Assembly: GCF_014651115.1 (NCBI RefSeq)
Contig: NZ_BMWG01000001.1
Location: 496,001-560,000 of the forward strand
Direction of reading: 5' to 3'
Origin: Streptomyces inusitatus
GTDB lineage: Bacteria; Actinomycetota; Actinomycetes; Streptomycetales; Streptomycetaceae
Length of the DNA stretch: 64,000 bases
Part shown: piece by piece, positions 32,041 through 41,247 of the stretch
Position numbering within the stretch: position 1 is the stretch's first letter
How the letters are laid out: the number at the start of each line of letters is the position of its first letter
The notes under the pieces: generated by a model
Seen by the model: the letters and a program-made list of their open reading frames with translations, nothing else
Database searches by the model: none
Told to the model about the DNA's origin: nothing
Position numbers and translations under genes: made by a program

Positions 32041-32901
32041 GTGGCGGGAATTAAGCAGTTGAGCGCACTGGGAATCGCGGCGGTACTGGGTTCACAGGGG
32101 GTGGTGGCGGCCGCGGCTCCGAGCGGGCCGGTGGAGAGAGCCGTGGTACGGGCGGTGCCGTCGAAGGCGGTTCCGCCGGTTCCGGGCGGCGCGGGCGGTG
32201 TGACGAGTGGGCCGAACGGCCGAGTGCCGCCCCAGGTCTCGGCGCGGGTGTCGGTACGGATCCATCTGCCCGGACTTGTGTGCGCCCATGGGTCGGCGGC
32301 CGGCGGCGGGCCGAGGCCGGTGTGGGTGAAGGTCTCCGTGTCGGTGCGGGTGCTGCGGCCCTGTCCGGAGCCGCCGGAGCCGCCGGAGCCGTCACCGCCT
32401 CCCGGCCCGAGGCCCACCCCGACCCCGCCCCCGACGCCGCCGAAGCCGACCCATACGCCGCCGAAGCCGACCGGCCCGCCGGAGCCTTCACCAACCTCGA
32501 CGGGATCGCCGACACCGACCCGGCCCCAGACCCCGACCCCGACCCCGACCCCGACTTCGCCGACGTCACCGACGGCGTCGCCGACGTCCGGGGCCGGGAA
32601 CCCGGCCGCCCCCACCTCCTCGGCCACCACCGAACCCGTGTCCTCCCGGTCCACCGGGTCCACGGCCACGGCGGCGAGCGGGACACCGGAGGCGTCCGAG
32701 AGCCGCCGCGCGGACGCCGGACCGACCGCCGCCGGGCCGTCGTCCTCCACCCCGGGCGAGCTCTTCCCCGTACGCCGGCACCGCCCGGCCGCCGAGCGGC
32801 CCAGGATCCAGGGGTTTCCCCTGGTCACCCTGGTGCTGATCATCACCGTTCCGGCCGTTCTCGCCGCCGTCATGCTGCGGCCCCGGCGGTCGCGCGGCTG
32901 A
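32041..32901 (+). CDS. Secreted Pro/Thr-rich protein with C-terminal membrane anchor
   Basis: 286 residues from a GTG. A signal peptide (IKQLSALGIAAVLGSQGVVA) is followed by a short folded part with three Val-rich strands, then about 110 residues of Pro/Thr/Ser repeats (PTPTPPPTPPKPTHTPPKP, PTPTPTPTSPTSPTASPT). A hydrophobic helix (FPLVTLVLIITVPAVLAAVM) and basic tail (LRPRRSRG) end the protein. The layout is that of a wall-spanning, membrane-anchored surface protein, probably O-glycosylated. No sortase motif is seen. Confidence 0.7.
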   Translation: MAGIKQLSALGIAAVLGSQGVVAAAAPSGPVERAVVRAVPSKAVPPVPGGAGGVTSGPNGRVPPQVSARVSVRIHLPGLVCAHGSAAGGGPRPVWVKVSVSVRVLRPCPEPPEPPEPSPPPGPRPTPTPPPTPPKPTHTPPKPTGPPEPSPTSTGSPTPTRPQTPTPTPTPTSPTSPTASPTSGAGNPAAPTSSATTEPVSSRSTGSTATAASGTPEASESRRADAGPTAAGPSSSTPGELFPVRRHRPAAERPRIQGFPLVTLVLIITVPAVLAAVMLRPRRSRG

Positions 32902-32946
32902 GCCCGCACGGGCCCGGCCGGGGCCCCGCCCCCGTACCCCCACGCG

Positions 32947-32978
32947 TACATCCATACGTACATCCATACGTACATCCA
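32947..32978. repeat. 12-bp tandem repeat
   Basis: TACATCCATACG is repeated twice completely and once in part (TACATCCA) between the secreted-protein gene and the DUF4239 gene. It may lie in the leader of the latter. Confidence 0.75.
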
Positions 32979-33016
32979 CATGCACAGAGCAGCACAGAAC
33001 AGACAGGGAGGTCACC

Positions 33017-33799
33017 ATGGCCGAATGGCTGGTCCTGACCATCGCGATGGCCGCCACCTGCGCGGTCCTTCTCGCGGTCATCCTGCTCAGTCAGAGCAGA
33101 CACGGAGCCCTCACGGCCGGGGAGGAGCCCCGCGAGGTGCATACGCCCGACGTTCTCGAATACATGACGATGATGATCGGCGTCGTCTACGCCATCGTCC
33201 TCGGTCTCGCCATGGCCGGGGTCTGGGAGGCCCGGGGCGCGGCCCAGGACAACGTACGGCGGGAGGCACAGGCGCTCCATGAGATCACCCAGCGCGCGGA
33301 GGTGCTCCCGGCCGATGTGCGGACGAGGATCCGCGCCGACATCGGCGAGTACGTCTCCTATGTGGTGCACACGGAGTGGCCCCGGATGACCCACGGCAAG
33401 GAGCTGTCGCCCCGGGGCGGCGAGCTGCTCGAAGCCGTACGGAAGGACATCACCCGCCGGACGCCGGCGAACAGCCTGGAGGCACAGGTCTACCAGCCGA
33501 TGGTGGAGCAGGCGGCGGTGGCGTTCGACGCCCGGATCACACGCGAGGAGAACGCGGGCGCCACGCTGCCGGTGGTGGTCTGGTACGGGCTGATCGGCGG
33601 GGCGGTGGCGACCATCGGGCTGATCTTCACCATGCGGATGGGCGGCAGCTCCCGTGAGCTGCTGATCGCCGGGCTGTTCAGCGCGCTGATCACTTTCCTG
33701 CTCTTCCTGGTGTGGGACTTCGACGCGCCGTTCGGCCGGGCGGGCTCGGAGACGGCGACAGCCGATGCGTTCCGTCGGCTTTTCCCCGGTTCGACCTGA
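33017..33799 (+). CDS. DUF4239-family (bestrophin-like) membrane protein
   Basis: 260 residues with four predicted membrane helices, two at each end: WLVLTIAMAATCAVLLAVIL, YMTMMIGVVYAIVLGLAMAG, then VVWYGLIGGAVATIGLIFTM and LLIAGLFSALITFLLFLVWD. The middle is a helical cytoplasmic domain (NVRREAQALHEITQRAEVL). The family is called bestrophin-like for its topology, and may form ion channels; no function is shown in bacteria. AGGGAGG precedes the ATG. Confidence 0.8.
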   Translation: MAEWLVLTIAMAATCAVLLAVILLSQSRHGALTAGEEPREVHTPDVLEYMTMMIGVVYAIVLGLAMAGVWEARGAAQDNVRREAQALHEITQRAEVLPADVRTRIRADIGEYVSYVVHTEWPRMTHGKELSPRGGELLEAVRKDITRRTPANSLEAQVYQPMVEQAAVAFDARITREENAGATLPVVVWYGLIGGAVATIGLIFTMRMGGSSRELLIAGLFSALITFLLFLVWDFDAPFGRAGSETATADAFRRLFPGST

Positions 33800-33879
33800 G
33801 TCCCGACCCGGCCGACGGCCGGAAAAGGGTGCGGAACGGGGTACGGAATAGCCAGGAAGGGCCTCTCGTTGTAGAGTTT

Positions 33880-33895
33880 GGTTCAACATTCAACC
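33880..33895 (+). promoter_or_regulatory. MarR-type palindrome upstream of the LLM/FMN-reductase pair
   Basis: GGTTCAACATTCAACC is a 16-bp dyad (GGTT-AA and TT-AACC half-sites), 33-48 nt before the monooxygenase start. MarR-family operators commonly have this form. A related dyad, AGTTGAATCCTGAACT, occurs at 63079-63094. No MarR gene is visible nearby. Confidence 0.55.
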
Positions 33896-33927
33896 ATCCT
33901 CATTCTGGACATCGAGAGGTGAGCCTC

Positions 33928-35022
33928 ATGCAGTTCGGCATCTTCACCGTCGGCGACGTCACCACCGACCCGACCAACGGGCGCACGCCGAGCGAGCACG
34001 AGCGGATCAAGGCCACGGTAGCCATCGCACGGAAGGCCGAGGAGGTCGGGCTGGACGTCTTCGCGACCGGCGAGCACCACAACCCGCCGTTCGTGCCCTC
34101 GTCCCCGACGACCCTTCTCGGCCATGTCGCGGCCCGCACCGAGAATCTGATCCTGTCCACCTCGACCACCCTGATCACCACCAACGACCCGGTGAAGATC
34201 GCCGAGGACTACGCCTACCTCCAGCATCTGGCGGACGGGCGGGTGGATCTGATGATGGGCCGGGGCAACACCGGGCCGGTGTACCCGTGGTTCGGCCAGG
34301 ACATCCGTCAGGGCATACCGCTGGCGATCGAGAACTACGCGCTCCTGCGCAAGCTGTGGCAGGAGGACGTGGTCGACTGGGAGGGCAAATTCCGCTCGCC
34401 GCTCCAGTCCTTCACCTCGACCCCGCGCCCGCTGGACGGCGTCCCGCCGTTCGTCTGGCACGGCTCGATCCGCTCCCCGGAGATCGCGGAACAGGCCGCC
34501 TACTACGGTGACGGCTTCTTCCACAACAACATCTTCTGGCCCATGTCCCACACCAAGAAGATGGTGGAGCTCTACCGGAAGCGGTACGCCCACTACGGCC
34601 ACGGCACCCCCGAGCAGGCCATCGTCGGTCTCGGCGGCCAGGTCTACATGCACAAGAACTCCCAGGACGCGGTCAGGGAGTTCCGTCCCTACTTCGACAA
34701 CGCACCCGTCTACGGACACGGGCCCTCGCTGGAGGAGTTCAGCCGGCAGACCCCGCTGACCGTGGGCACCCCCGAGCAGGTCATCGAGCGCACCCTCGGC
34801 TTCCGTGAGGCCGTCGGCGACTACCAGCGACAGCTCTTCCTGGTGGACCACGCGGGGCTGCCGCTCAAGACGGTGCTCAAGCAGCTCGACATCCTCGGCG
34901 AAGAGGTCGTGCCGGTGCTGCGCAAGGAGTTCGCCAATCTGCGGCCGGCCGGAGTGCCGGAATCCGCTCCGCTCCACCCGGCGGTCATCGCCGCCCGTAC
35001 CGCGATCGCCGAGGAGGCATGA
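33928..35022 (+). CDS. LLM-class flavin-dependent oxidoreductase (CE1758-type)
   Basis: 364 residues with a luciferase-like TIM barrel: MQFGIFTVGDV, FATGEHHNPPFVPSSPTTLL, STSTTLITTNDPVKIAEDYA, LMMGRGNTGPVYPWFG, and FVWHGSIRSPEIAEQAA. It uses reduced FMN, supplied by the FMN reductase encoded next to it, to oxidise an unknown substrate. The ATG at 33928 has GAGAGGTGAG upstream. The gene overlaps its reductase by ATGA, the standard arrangement of this enzyme duo in actinobacteria. Confidence 0.88.
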   Translation: MQFGIFTVGDVTTDPTNGRTPSEHERIKATVAIARKAEEVGLDVFATGEHHNPPFVPSSPTTLLGHVAARTENLILSTSTTLITTNDPVKIAEDYAYLQHLADGRVDLMMGRGNTGPVYPWFGQDIRQGIPLAIENYALLRKLWQEDVVDWEGKFRSPLQSFTSTPRPLDGVPPFVWHGSIRSPEIAEQAAYYGDGFFHNNIFWPMSHTKKMVELYRKRYAHYGHGTPEQAIVGLGGQVYMHKNSQDAVREFRPYFDNAPVYGHGPSLEEFSRQTPLTVGTPEQVIERTLGFREAVGDYQRQLFLVDHAGLPLKTVLKQLDILGEEVVPVLRKEFANLRPAGVPESAPLHPAVIAARTAIAEEA

Positions 35023-35639
35023 CGATGAGCAGCACGATGAGGGGCACACTGAAGCTGGTGGCGGTCTCCGCCGGTCTGAGTGTGCCCTCGTCGACACGAC
35101 TGCTGGCCGACCGGCTCATCGAGTCGGCGCGCGAGACGCTCGCCGCCGAGCACGGGACGGACGTAGAGGTCCGGATCGTGGAGCTGCGCGAGCTGGCGGT
35201 CCCGATCGCCAACCATCTGGTGACCGGATTCCCCTCGCCGGAGCTGGCGGAGGCGATCGAGGCGGTGACCGAGGCGGACGGGCTGATCGCGGTCACCCCC
35301 GTCTTCACCGCGTCCTACAGCGGGCTCTTCAAGTCGTTCTTCGACCTGGTCGAGCCGGACGCGCTGACCGGGAAGCCGGTGCTCGTCGGCGCGACCGGCG
35401 GCACGGCCCGGCACTCGCTGGTGCTGGAGCACGCGCTGCGCCCGCTCTTCGCCTATCTGCGGGCCGTCGTCGCGCCGACGGCGGTGTACGCGGCCTCGGA
35501 GGACTGGGGCGGCACGGGCGATCCGCTCACCGACACCCTGCCGACGCGGATCGGCCGGGCGGGCAGGCAGCTCGCCGCGCTGATGGCGACGGCGGAACGC
35601 CGGACGATCGACGAGGTGCCGGTCCTGTCCTTCCCGTGA
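35019..35639 (+). CDS. NADPH-dependent FMN reductase (CE1759-type)
   Basis: 206 residues with a flavodoxin-like fold. The phosphate-binding loop is SAGLSVPSSTRLLADRL, and the flavin site is in AVTPVFTASYSGLFKSFFDL. The start overlaps the monooxygenase stop by ATGA, so it is coupled and made in parallel. It reduces FMN, which passes to the LLM partner. It is the last gene of this short operon and is followed by a hairpin. Confidence 0.88.
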   Translation: MTMSSTMRGTLKLVAVSAGLSVPSSTRLLADRLIESARETLAAEHGTDVEVRIVELRELAVPIANHLVTGFPSPELAEAIEAVTEADGLIAVTPVFTASYSGLFKSFFDLVEPDALTGKPVLVGATGGTARHSLVLEHALRPLFAYLRAVVAPTAVYAASEDWGGTGDPLTDTLPTRIGRAGRQLAALMATAERRTIDEVPVLSFP

Positions 35640-35682
35640 CAGGCCCGGCTCCCGGACTTCCGGAGGCGCTTTCCGGGAGCGG

Positions 35683-35733
35683 AGGCGGCACTGGCGGGCG
35701 CACATTCTTCTGTGCGCGCTGTCAGTGCCGCCT
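35683..35733 (+). terminator. Interrupted hairpin after the LLM/FMN-reductase operon
   Basis: AGGCGGCACTG (35683-35693) pairs with CAGTGCCGCCT (35723-35733), and an inner stem GCGCAC/GTGCGC closes the loop. T-rich sequence follows. It is a likely terminator. Confidence 0.65.
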
Positions 35734-35851
35734 TCTATCGTTTTGGGCATGGCCCCTGTACTCATCGGTCGCAACCGTCCCGCGAGCGTTCCGCGGACCC
35801 ACACCGCCCGGGCGACGGAGAGGCCGGGACAGGAGCTGTGAGGCGCGCCGT

Positions 35852-37012
35852 TCAGTGGCCGCCGGGCCCCGGCCCCGGCCCCGGGCCCAGAGCCCTGGGC
35901 TCCGGTCGTGGCTCCCGTGTCACATCGGCCACGACACAGGCGATGTTGTCGGGGCTGCCCGCGGCATGGGCCAGGGCGATCAGCGCGTCGACCGTCTCCT
36001 CGGGCTCGGCGACGGTGGCCAGCGCGTGCTGGATCCGCTCGTCGGGCACGGCGGTGAAGAGCCCGTCCGAGCAGAGCAGATACCGGTCACCGGGCAGGGC
36101 CTCGTGCAGCCGCAGATCGGGGACGGCGGTCGTACCGCCGTCGAGGGCCCTCAGCAGCAGGGTCCGCCGAGGGTGCGAGGCGGCCTCCTCCTCCGTCAGC
36201 GAACCCGCGTCGATCATCGACTGGACCACGGTGTGGTCATGGGTGATCCGGGAGAGCGCGCCGTCGCGCAGCAGCAGGACCCGGGTGTCCCCGATATGGA
36301 CCAGGCCCAGCCGGGAGCCGGATCGCACCAGCGCGGTGAGCGTCGTCCCGGACCCTCCGAACCCTCCGGAGCCCCCGGACCCTCCGGACCCTTCCAGCGC
36401 GCCGATGGCGGAGTTGGCGCGGTCGACCGCGTCCTCCAGGGCGTTGAGCAGATCGCCGGCGAGCGGCGGCACTTCGGGGCGGGCCGGCTCCCGGAGCGCT
36501 TCGACGGCCGCCGCGGCCGCGTCCCCTCCCCGGTCGCCGAAGCCGTCCGCGACGGCGAGGAGTCGGTGGTCGGCGTAGGCGATGTCGTGGTTGGCGGTGC
36601 GGACGGCCCCCCGGTCGGTGCGGGCGGCGTAGCGGATTCCCAGAGCTGTCATGGCGGTGGTGTCCTTCCCCGGTGACGCGTCGAGCTGATCGGCGAGGAA
36701 GAGCGCCAGATCCCGGCGGACGGCGGTCTCCGCCTCCACCCGCGCCCAGTGGGCCCGGACGGCCCGGGCGGCGGCTGCCGGGTCCGGTCCGTGGAGATCG
36801 CAGACCTCACGGACGAGCGGCAGCGGCATCCCGATCCGCCGCAGCCAGGCCACCAGCCGGGCCCGCTCAAGCTGCGACCGCTCGTAGTACCGGTATCCGG
36901 TGTACGGGTCGACGCTCGCCGGGGGCAGCAGCCCCAGCTCGTCGTAGCGGCGCAGCGCCTTCGCGGACAGTCTGGACGCCCGGGCGAACGCCCCTATCGT
37001 GAGCCGGTCCAT
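35852..37012 (-). CDS. MerR-type HTH fused to a PP2C-type protein phosphatase
   Basis: 386 residues. Residues 1-70 are a MerR domain (LTIGAFARASRLSAKALRRY, DELGLLPPASVDPYTGYRYY), then a coiled linker to about 110. Residues 120-370 are a PP2C phosphatase: VADGFGDRGGD, TLTALVRSGSRLGLVHIGDT, LLCSDGLFTAV and GSPDNIACVVADV supply the metal aspartates. A Gly/Ser run lies before the middle strands. DNA binding and Ser/Thr dephosphorylation are thus joined in one chain; the phosphatase may respond to a kinase such as the PknB type. The gene is monocistronic. Confidence 0.88.
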   Translation of the reverse strand: MDRLTIGAFARASRLSAKALRRYDELGLLPPASVDPYTGYRYYERSQLERARLVAWLRRIGMPLPLVREVCDLHGPDPAAAARAVRAHWARVEAETAVRRDLALFLADQLDASPGKDTTAMTALGIRYAARTDRGAVRTANHDIAYADHRLLAVADGFGDRGGDAAAAAVEALREPARPEVPPLAGDLLNALEDAVDRANSAIGALEGSGGSGGSGGFGGSGTTLTALVRSGSRLGLVHIGDTRVLLLRDGALSRITHDHTVVQSMIDAGSLTEEEAASHPRRTLLLRALDGGTTAVPDLRLHEALPGDRYLLCSDGLFTAVPDERIQHALATVAEPEETVDALIALAHAAGSPDNIACVVADVTREPRPEPRALGPGPGPGPGGH

Positions 37013-37149
37013 GGGGTCCCCTCCTCGCGCCGGGCGGTCGGCCCGGCCCGGCCGATGCTGGTCCTTCCCCGGGGGAGAAGGTCAACCCCGGCGGCCGGGA
37101 CACCCCCGGCCGGGGGCGTCCCGGGCGGCTCGCGGCCCGGTGCGCGGTG

Positions 37150-38019
37150 TCACTTGCGGTTGTAGAGCCGCATGGTCCAGGCGCCGAAGACGATCACGAA
37201 GAAGGCGGACCATCCCAGCGACCAGGCTATGTCCGCCGCCGGCCACTCACCCGCCATCAGCTCGCGCACCCCGGTGGCGACATGGGTGACCGGGCTGTTG
37301 TTGACGAAGGCCTGGAGCCAGCCGGGCATGGTCTTCGGGTCGACGAAGACATTGCTCAGGAAGGTCAGCGGGAAGATGACCATCATGCTGACGCCCATGA
37401 CCGACTTCTCGGAGCGGAGCATCAGCCCGAACATCGTCCAGACCCAGGAGAAGGAGAACGCGAAGATCACCAGCAGTGCCACTCCGAGCAGCACGCCCAG
37501 CGGGCCGCCGTCCGGCCGATAGCCGATGATCATGCCGACCGTGAGCATCACGGCGGAGGCGAGGACATAGCGCAGGACGTCGCCGAGGAGGTAGCCGACC
37601 ATCGGGGCGGGCCGCCAGATCGGCAGTGTCCGGAAGCGGTCGAAGACGCCCTTGCTGATGTCGGTGTTGATCGCGACGCCCGTGTACATCGTGACCATCA
37701 CGACGCTCATGGTGAGGATGCCCGGCAGCAGGAACTGGATGTACTCCGAGGTCGACCCGGCCAGCGCCCCTCCAAAGAGGTACGTGTACATCAGCACCAT
37801 CATGATCGGGAAGGCCGTCACATCGAAGAGCTGCTCGGGCACATGCTTGATCTTGAGTACGGTCCGCCAGCCGAAGGTGAGGGAGGCGGAGAGCGCGCTC
37901 GGCTTCGGCGGTCTCTCCTTGTTGATCAGCAGCGAGGCGAGGTCCTCGGCCTTCGGCGCGTCGAGGAAGTGGTCGTCGGCGGCGCGGTCGGACGTCGTGG
38001 TGGTGGTCGCGGTGGTCAT
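37150..38019 (-). CDS. ABC-2 type exporter permease (DrrB-like)
   Basis: 289 residues with six predicted membrane helices and the ABC-2 permease pattern: [26 protein letters not shown]-like [40 protein letters not shown], and [20 protein letters not shown]. It overlaps the ATPase gene by ATGA. It is probably an exporter of drugs or other hydrophobic compounds, as in daunorubicin resistance, though the substrate cannot be told. Confidence 0.85.
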   Translation of the reverse strand: MTTATTTTTSDRAADDHFLDAPKAEDLASLLINKERPPKPSALSASLTFGWRTVLKIKHVPEQLFDVTAFPIMMVLMYTYLFGGALAGSTSEYIQFLLPGILTMSVVMVTMYTGVAINTDISKGVFDRFRTLPIWRPAPMVGYLLGDVLRYVLASAVMLTVGMIIGYRPDGGPLGVLLGVALLVIFAFSFSWVWTMFGLMLRSEKSVMGVSMMVIFPLTFLSNVFVDPKTMPGWLQAFVNNSPVTHVATGVRELMAGEWPAADIAWSLGWSAFFVIVFGAWTMRLYNRK

Positions 38020-38984
38020 GCCGCCTTCTTCCGGTCGGTCAGGGCGAGGAAGACCTCGTCCAGGCTGGGCTGTCCCAGCGCGAAGTCGTCCACGGTGATT
38101 CCTGTGCGGGCCAGCTCGGCGAGGGCTCTGGCGGCCTGCTCGGCCGCGCCGCGCTCGGTGCCGTGGCCGGCGACCCTGGCGGTCAGGGCGACCGGGTCGG
38201 AGTCGAGCTGCACATCGGAGCCCAGGGTCTCGGTGAGCACCCGGACCGCCTCGGGCCGCTGTGCGGCCTCCCGCAGCCGCACATGGACCGAGCCCGCGCC
38301 GACCGATGCCTTCAGCTCGCCCTTGGTGCCCTCGGCGATCACCCGGCCGTGGTCGATGACCGCGATCCGGGAGGCCAGCTGATCGGCCTCGTCCAGATAC
38401 TGGGTGGTCAGCAGCACGGTGGTGCCCTGGGCGACCACCGCGCGCACGATGTCCCAGACCTGGTTCCGGCTGCGCGGGTCGAGCCCGGTGGTGGGCTCGT
38501 CCAGGAAGAGCAGGTCGGGGGTGTTGAGGATGGAGGCGGCGATGTCGATACGGCGCCGCATGCCGCCCGAGTAGTTCTTCACCTGCCGCCCCGCCGCCTC
38601 GGTGAGACCGAAGGCGTCGAGCAGCCGTGCGGAGCGGTCGGCGGACGCGGACCGGGAGTGACCCAGCAGCCGCGCCAGCAGGACGAGATTCTCGTGGCCG
38701 GTGAGGTCTTCGTCCACCGACGCGTACTGACCGGTGAGGCTGACCCTCGCGCGGACCGCCGCCGCGTCCTTCACCACGTCCCTGCCGAAGACGCGCGCCT
38801 CGCCGCCGTCGGGCCGGAGCAGGGTGGCGAGCATCTTCACGGTGGTGGTCTTGCCCGCGCCGTTCGGCCCGAGGACTCCGTAGACCGTGCCGGCGGGGAC
38901 GGTGAGATCGACACCGTCGACGGCGCGGTTCTCGCCGAAGACTTTCACCAGGCCTCGGGTCTCGATTGCTGCTTCTGTACTCAT
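38016..38984 (-). CDS. ABC exporter ATP-binding protein (DrrA-like)
   Basis: 322 residues. Walker A is GPNGAGKTT, the signature is [14 protein letters not shown], and Walker B is [13 protein letters not shown]; the H-loop region is [13 protein letters not shown]. The C-terminal 100 residues are the DrrA-type extension that regulates the dimer ([16 protein letters not shown]). It pairs with the permease downstream. Two ATG codons are possible, 38993 and 38984; I prefer 38984, which starts [12 protein letters not shown], because family members begin there. Confidence 0.88.
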   Translation of the reverse strand: MSTEAAIETRGLVKVFGENRAVDGVDLTVPAGTVYGVLGPNGAGKTTTVKMLATLLRPDGGEARVFGRDVVKDAAAVRARVSLTGQYASVDEDLTGHENLVLLARLLGHSRSASADRSARLLDAFGLTEAAGRQVKNYSGGMRRRIDIAASILNTPDLLFLDEPTTGLDPRSRNQVWDIVRAVVAQGTTVLLTTQYLDEADQLASRIAVIDHGRVIAEGTKGELKASVGAGSVHVRLREAAQRPEAVRVLTETLGSDVQLDSDPVALTARVAGHGTERGAAEQAARALAELARTGITVDDFALGQPSLDEVFLALTDRKKAA

Positions 38985-39080
38985 TCGCCTCATTTTCCTT
39001 CGAACAAATCTTCGCCAAGTGCGACGGGGATGTCGACTCGGGGCGTCGGCGGGGACGGGAGCGGCGCGGGCACGGCGCGG

Positions 39081-39120
39081 GCACGGGTTCGCACGGGTGC
39101 GTACGGGTGCGCACGGGTCT
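39081..39120. repeat. 10-bp tandem repeat upstream of the ABC exporter operon
   Basis: Four units of G[CT]ACGGGT[TG]C or a close variant stand in tandem, preceded by GC-rich variants. The region 38985-39208 holds no gene; this array is the only structure I see in it. Confidence 0.65.
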
Positions 39121-39208
39121 CGGGAGAGGGCCGGGCCTTCAGAAGACATGGGGCCGCGCGGCGCGCGCCTCAGCCCCCACCGGCCGAGCATGGGCCGACA
39201 GGAGCGCT

Positions 39209-39560
39209 TCCGCTCTTCCCAGCCCTCTTCGAGCAGATTGACGCCGACGGTGTCGCGGACGGTCACGGCGTGCGGTTCGGTGAAGACCGAGCGCGACTGG
39301 TCGACCGCGTTCAGCCCGTGGGAGCCGAGTCCGTAGCCGGCGAAGGCGACCGGCTTGAAGTGCCACTCGCCGTAGGCGTAGTCGATGGCCTGCTTGAGGA
39401 GGCGGGGAAGGAACGATTGTACTCGGGGGTGACGACGACGAAGGCGTCCGCTTGATCGACTCGGCCCGCGAAGCCGGCCGTCCGCGCGGCCGGCCGGGCG
39501 GGGAGACGGGCCGGGAGACGGGCCGGGAAGTCGAAGTCGATCAGGCCGATGGCAGCCCGT
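39209..39560 (-). pseudogene. NADPH-dependent FMN reductase remnant, frameshifted and truncated
   Basis: The central part reads [20 protein letters not shown] in one frame, then continues in another as [60 protein letters not shown]. In the family the two are joined as SFPASLKQAIDY, so one C has been lost at the switch. The N-terminus before IDFDFP is replaced by Arg/Pro/Ala repeats and has no good start, so the loss is not only the 1-nt shift. It lies upstream of the ABC operon. Confidence 0.7.
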
Positions 39561-39648
39561 TCCGCCCTCACTCGGAAGGCGCGAGACCGCGTCGCGCGGT
39601 CGCCGGATTCGATCTGGCGACCGCGCGAGGGGATCTGGCGACCGCTGG

Positions 39649-40026
39649 TCACTCCTCCCGGGTGTGGAAGACGTAGAACGAGACCACGAGCATGGCGGCG
39701 GCGAAGAAGAGGCCCATCCCCACCGAGCGCAGGATGCTGGTCCCGGTCAGGCTGTGCAGAAACCCGATCGCCACACCGCACAGCGCGGCGTACGCGGCGG
39801 CGCGCAGCTCCTGGGGCAGCGCGTGCTGGATCCGGCCGAGGCCGAAGGCCAGCGCGGTGAAGATGAGGCCGGCGACCACCCCGTAGAGGACGTCCCACCA
39901 GCTGACGGCCTCGCCGGTGCGGCGGAGGAAACCGGCGTAGAAGCCGAAGAGTGTGCCGAGGGCGACCGGTATCGCCCAGCCGAGTGATCCGTGGTGCCGT
40001 GCGGGCATCGTCGCGTGAACGGCCAT
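39649..40026 (-). CDS. Small multi-pass membrane protein
   Basis: 125 residues with four predicted helices ([79 protein letters not shown]). No family is recognised. GGAG lies 7 nt before the ATG. It diverges from the paralog membrane protein, separated by about 130 bp. Confidence 0.65.
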   Translation of the reverse strand: MAVHATMPARHHGSLGWAIPVALGTLFGFYAGFLRRTGEAVSWWDVLYGVVAGLIFTALAFGLGRIQHALPQELRAAAYAALCGVAIGFLHSLTGTSILRSVGMGLFFAAAMLVVSFYVFHTREE

Positions 40027-40159
40027 GGCCGGGGCTCCTTCTCTCTCGTCCTTCCTCCCAGGGCACACCTCGGGGGGACGCCCGGCAACTCGGCGGCGGC
40101 GCACCCGGTCGGCGGCGCAGCGCTCGCGCCCGCGCCGGGGCGCGCGTTCCCTTGGAGGG

Positions 40160-41047
40160 GTGCGGAGACTCAGGTCGGCGGTGGCGGCGGTGCTGATCGC
40201 GCTCGTGGCCGTGCTGACGCCGCTGAGCGTGCTCGCCGTCTGGGCCGAGCGGGAGATCGGCGACACGGACGGCTATGTCACCGCCATGGCCCCGCTCGCC
40301 AAGGACCCGGCGGTGCGGAGCGCGGTCGCGGACCGCATCACCGACGAGGTGATGGGGCAGGCGGGCGGCGCCGGGGAGTCGGTGGGGCCGGGGGGTGTGG
40401 GGGGCGCGGAGGGGGTACGGGGGCTGGTGCGCGAGGCGGTGCTGTCGTTCGCCGGGACGGATTCGTACCAAACCGCCTGGAACACGGTGAACAGAGCCGC
40501 TCACACGGCCGTGGAACAGGCGCTGACCAGCGATGAGGGCGATATCGCGAGTATTGATCTGGCACCGGTGAGCGAGCAGGTGAAGCGGCAGCTGAGCCTG
40601 GACGGGGTGCCGTTCGCCGATCAGATCCCGGTGGTGGGCGCGCGGATCACGATCGTGGAGTCCGGGCGGCTCGGCGCGGTGCGCGAGATCTTCGACACCC
40701 TCCAGGTCGCCGGGGTGTGGCTGCCCGCGGGAACACTGCTGCTCGCCGCCTTCGGCGTACTGCTCGCGCCCCGCGGACGCGGGGCGCACGCCCTGGCCGG
40801 GCTGGGGCTGGCGCTCGCGGCGGGCGGGCTTCTTCTGCTGCTGGCGGTGGTGCTCGGGCGGGCGCCCACCCTCGGGGATCTGCCGCCCGACGTGGATCAC
40901 CGGGCGGCCGGGGCGGCCTTCGACGCCCTCGCGGGCACCCTCCGCCGGAGCGCCTGGTGGCTCATCGCCCTCGGCCTCGTCCTCGCGGCCACCGCCGGCC
41001 GCAGGCTCCACCAGGAGGACTCCGGGACGGCCCCGGAGCGGGTCTGA
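40160..41047 (+). CDS. Multi-pass membrane protein, paralog of 26200-27642
   Basis: About 295 residues. The first helix (VAAVLIALVAVLTPLSVLAV) is followed by WAEREIGDTDGYVTAMAPLA, matching the pattern WTADEVGDTDRYVATVAPLA of the larger protein at 26200, then an extracytoplasmic segment and four further helices. It is shorter by some 130 C-terminal residues and lacks the last helices. Start uncertain: the frame is open from 40025, but that would overlap a divergent gene start; GTG at 40160 is the best later choice. Confidence 0.65.
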   Translation: MRRLRSAVAAVLIALVAVLTPLSVLAVWAEREIGDTDGYVTAMAPLAKDPAVRSAVADRITDEVMGQAGGAGESVGPGGVGGAEGVRGLVREAVLSFAGTDSYQTAWNTVNRAAHTAVEQALTSDEGDIASIDLAPVSEQVKRQLSLDGVPFADQIPVVGARITIVESGRLGAVREIFDTLQVAGVWLPAGTLLLAAFGVLLAPRGRGAHALAGLGLALAAGGLLLLLAVVLGRAPTLGDLPPDVDHRAAGAAFDALAGTLRRSAWWLIALGLVLAATAGRRLHQEDSGTAPERV

Positions 41048-41247
41048 GGCCGGGGTGCCCGGCAAGATACGGCCGGTGCTGTTCCGGTTGCGGCGAGTTG
41101 ACGCCAGGGGTGGCGGGGACGGAACGATCCCGGTGGGGCCGGACGTCCTTCCTGTGTGACGCCCGGCCCGGACGTCACGCCCGATCCACCCGGCCCCGGT
41201 CCGCCCGGTCCGACCGGTGGGAAGCCACCCCATGCCCGGAGGCAGTC

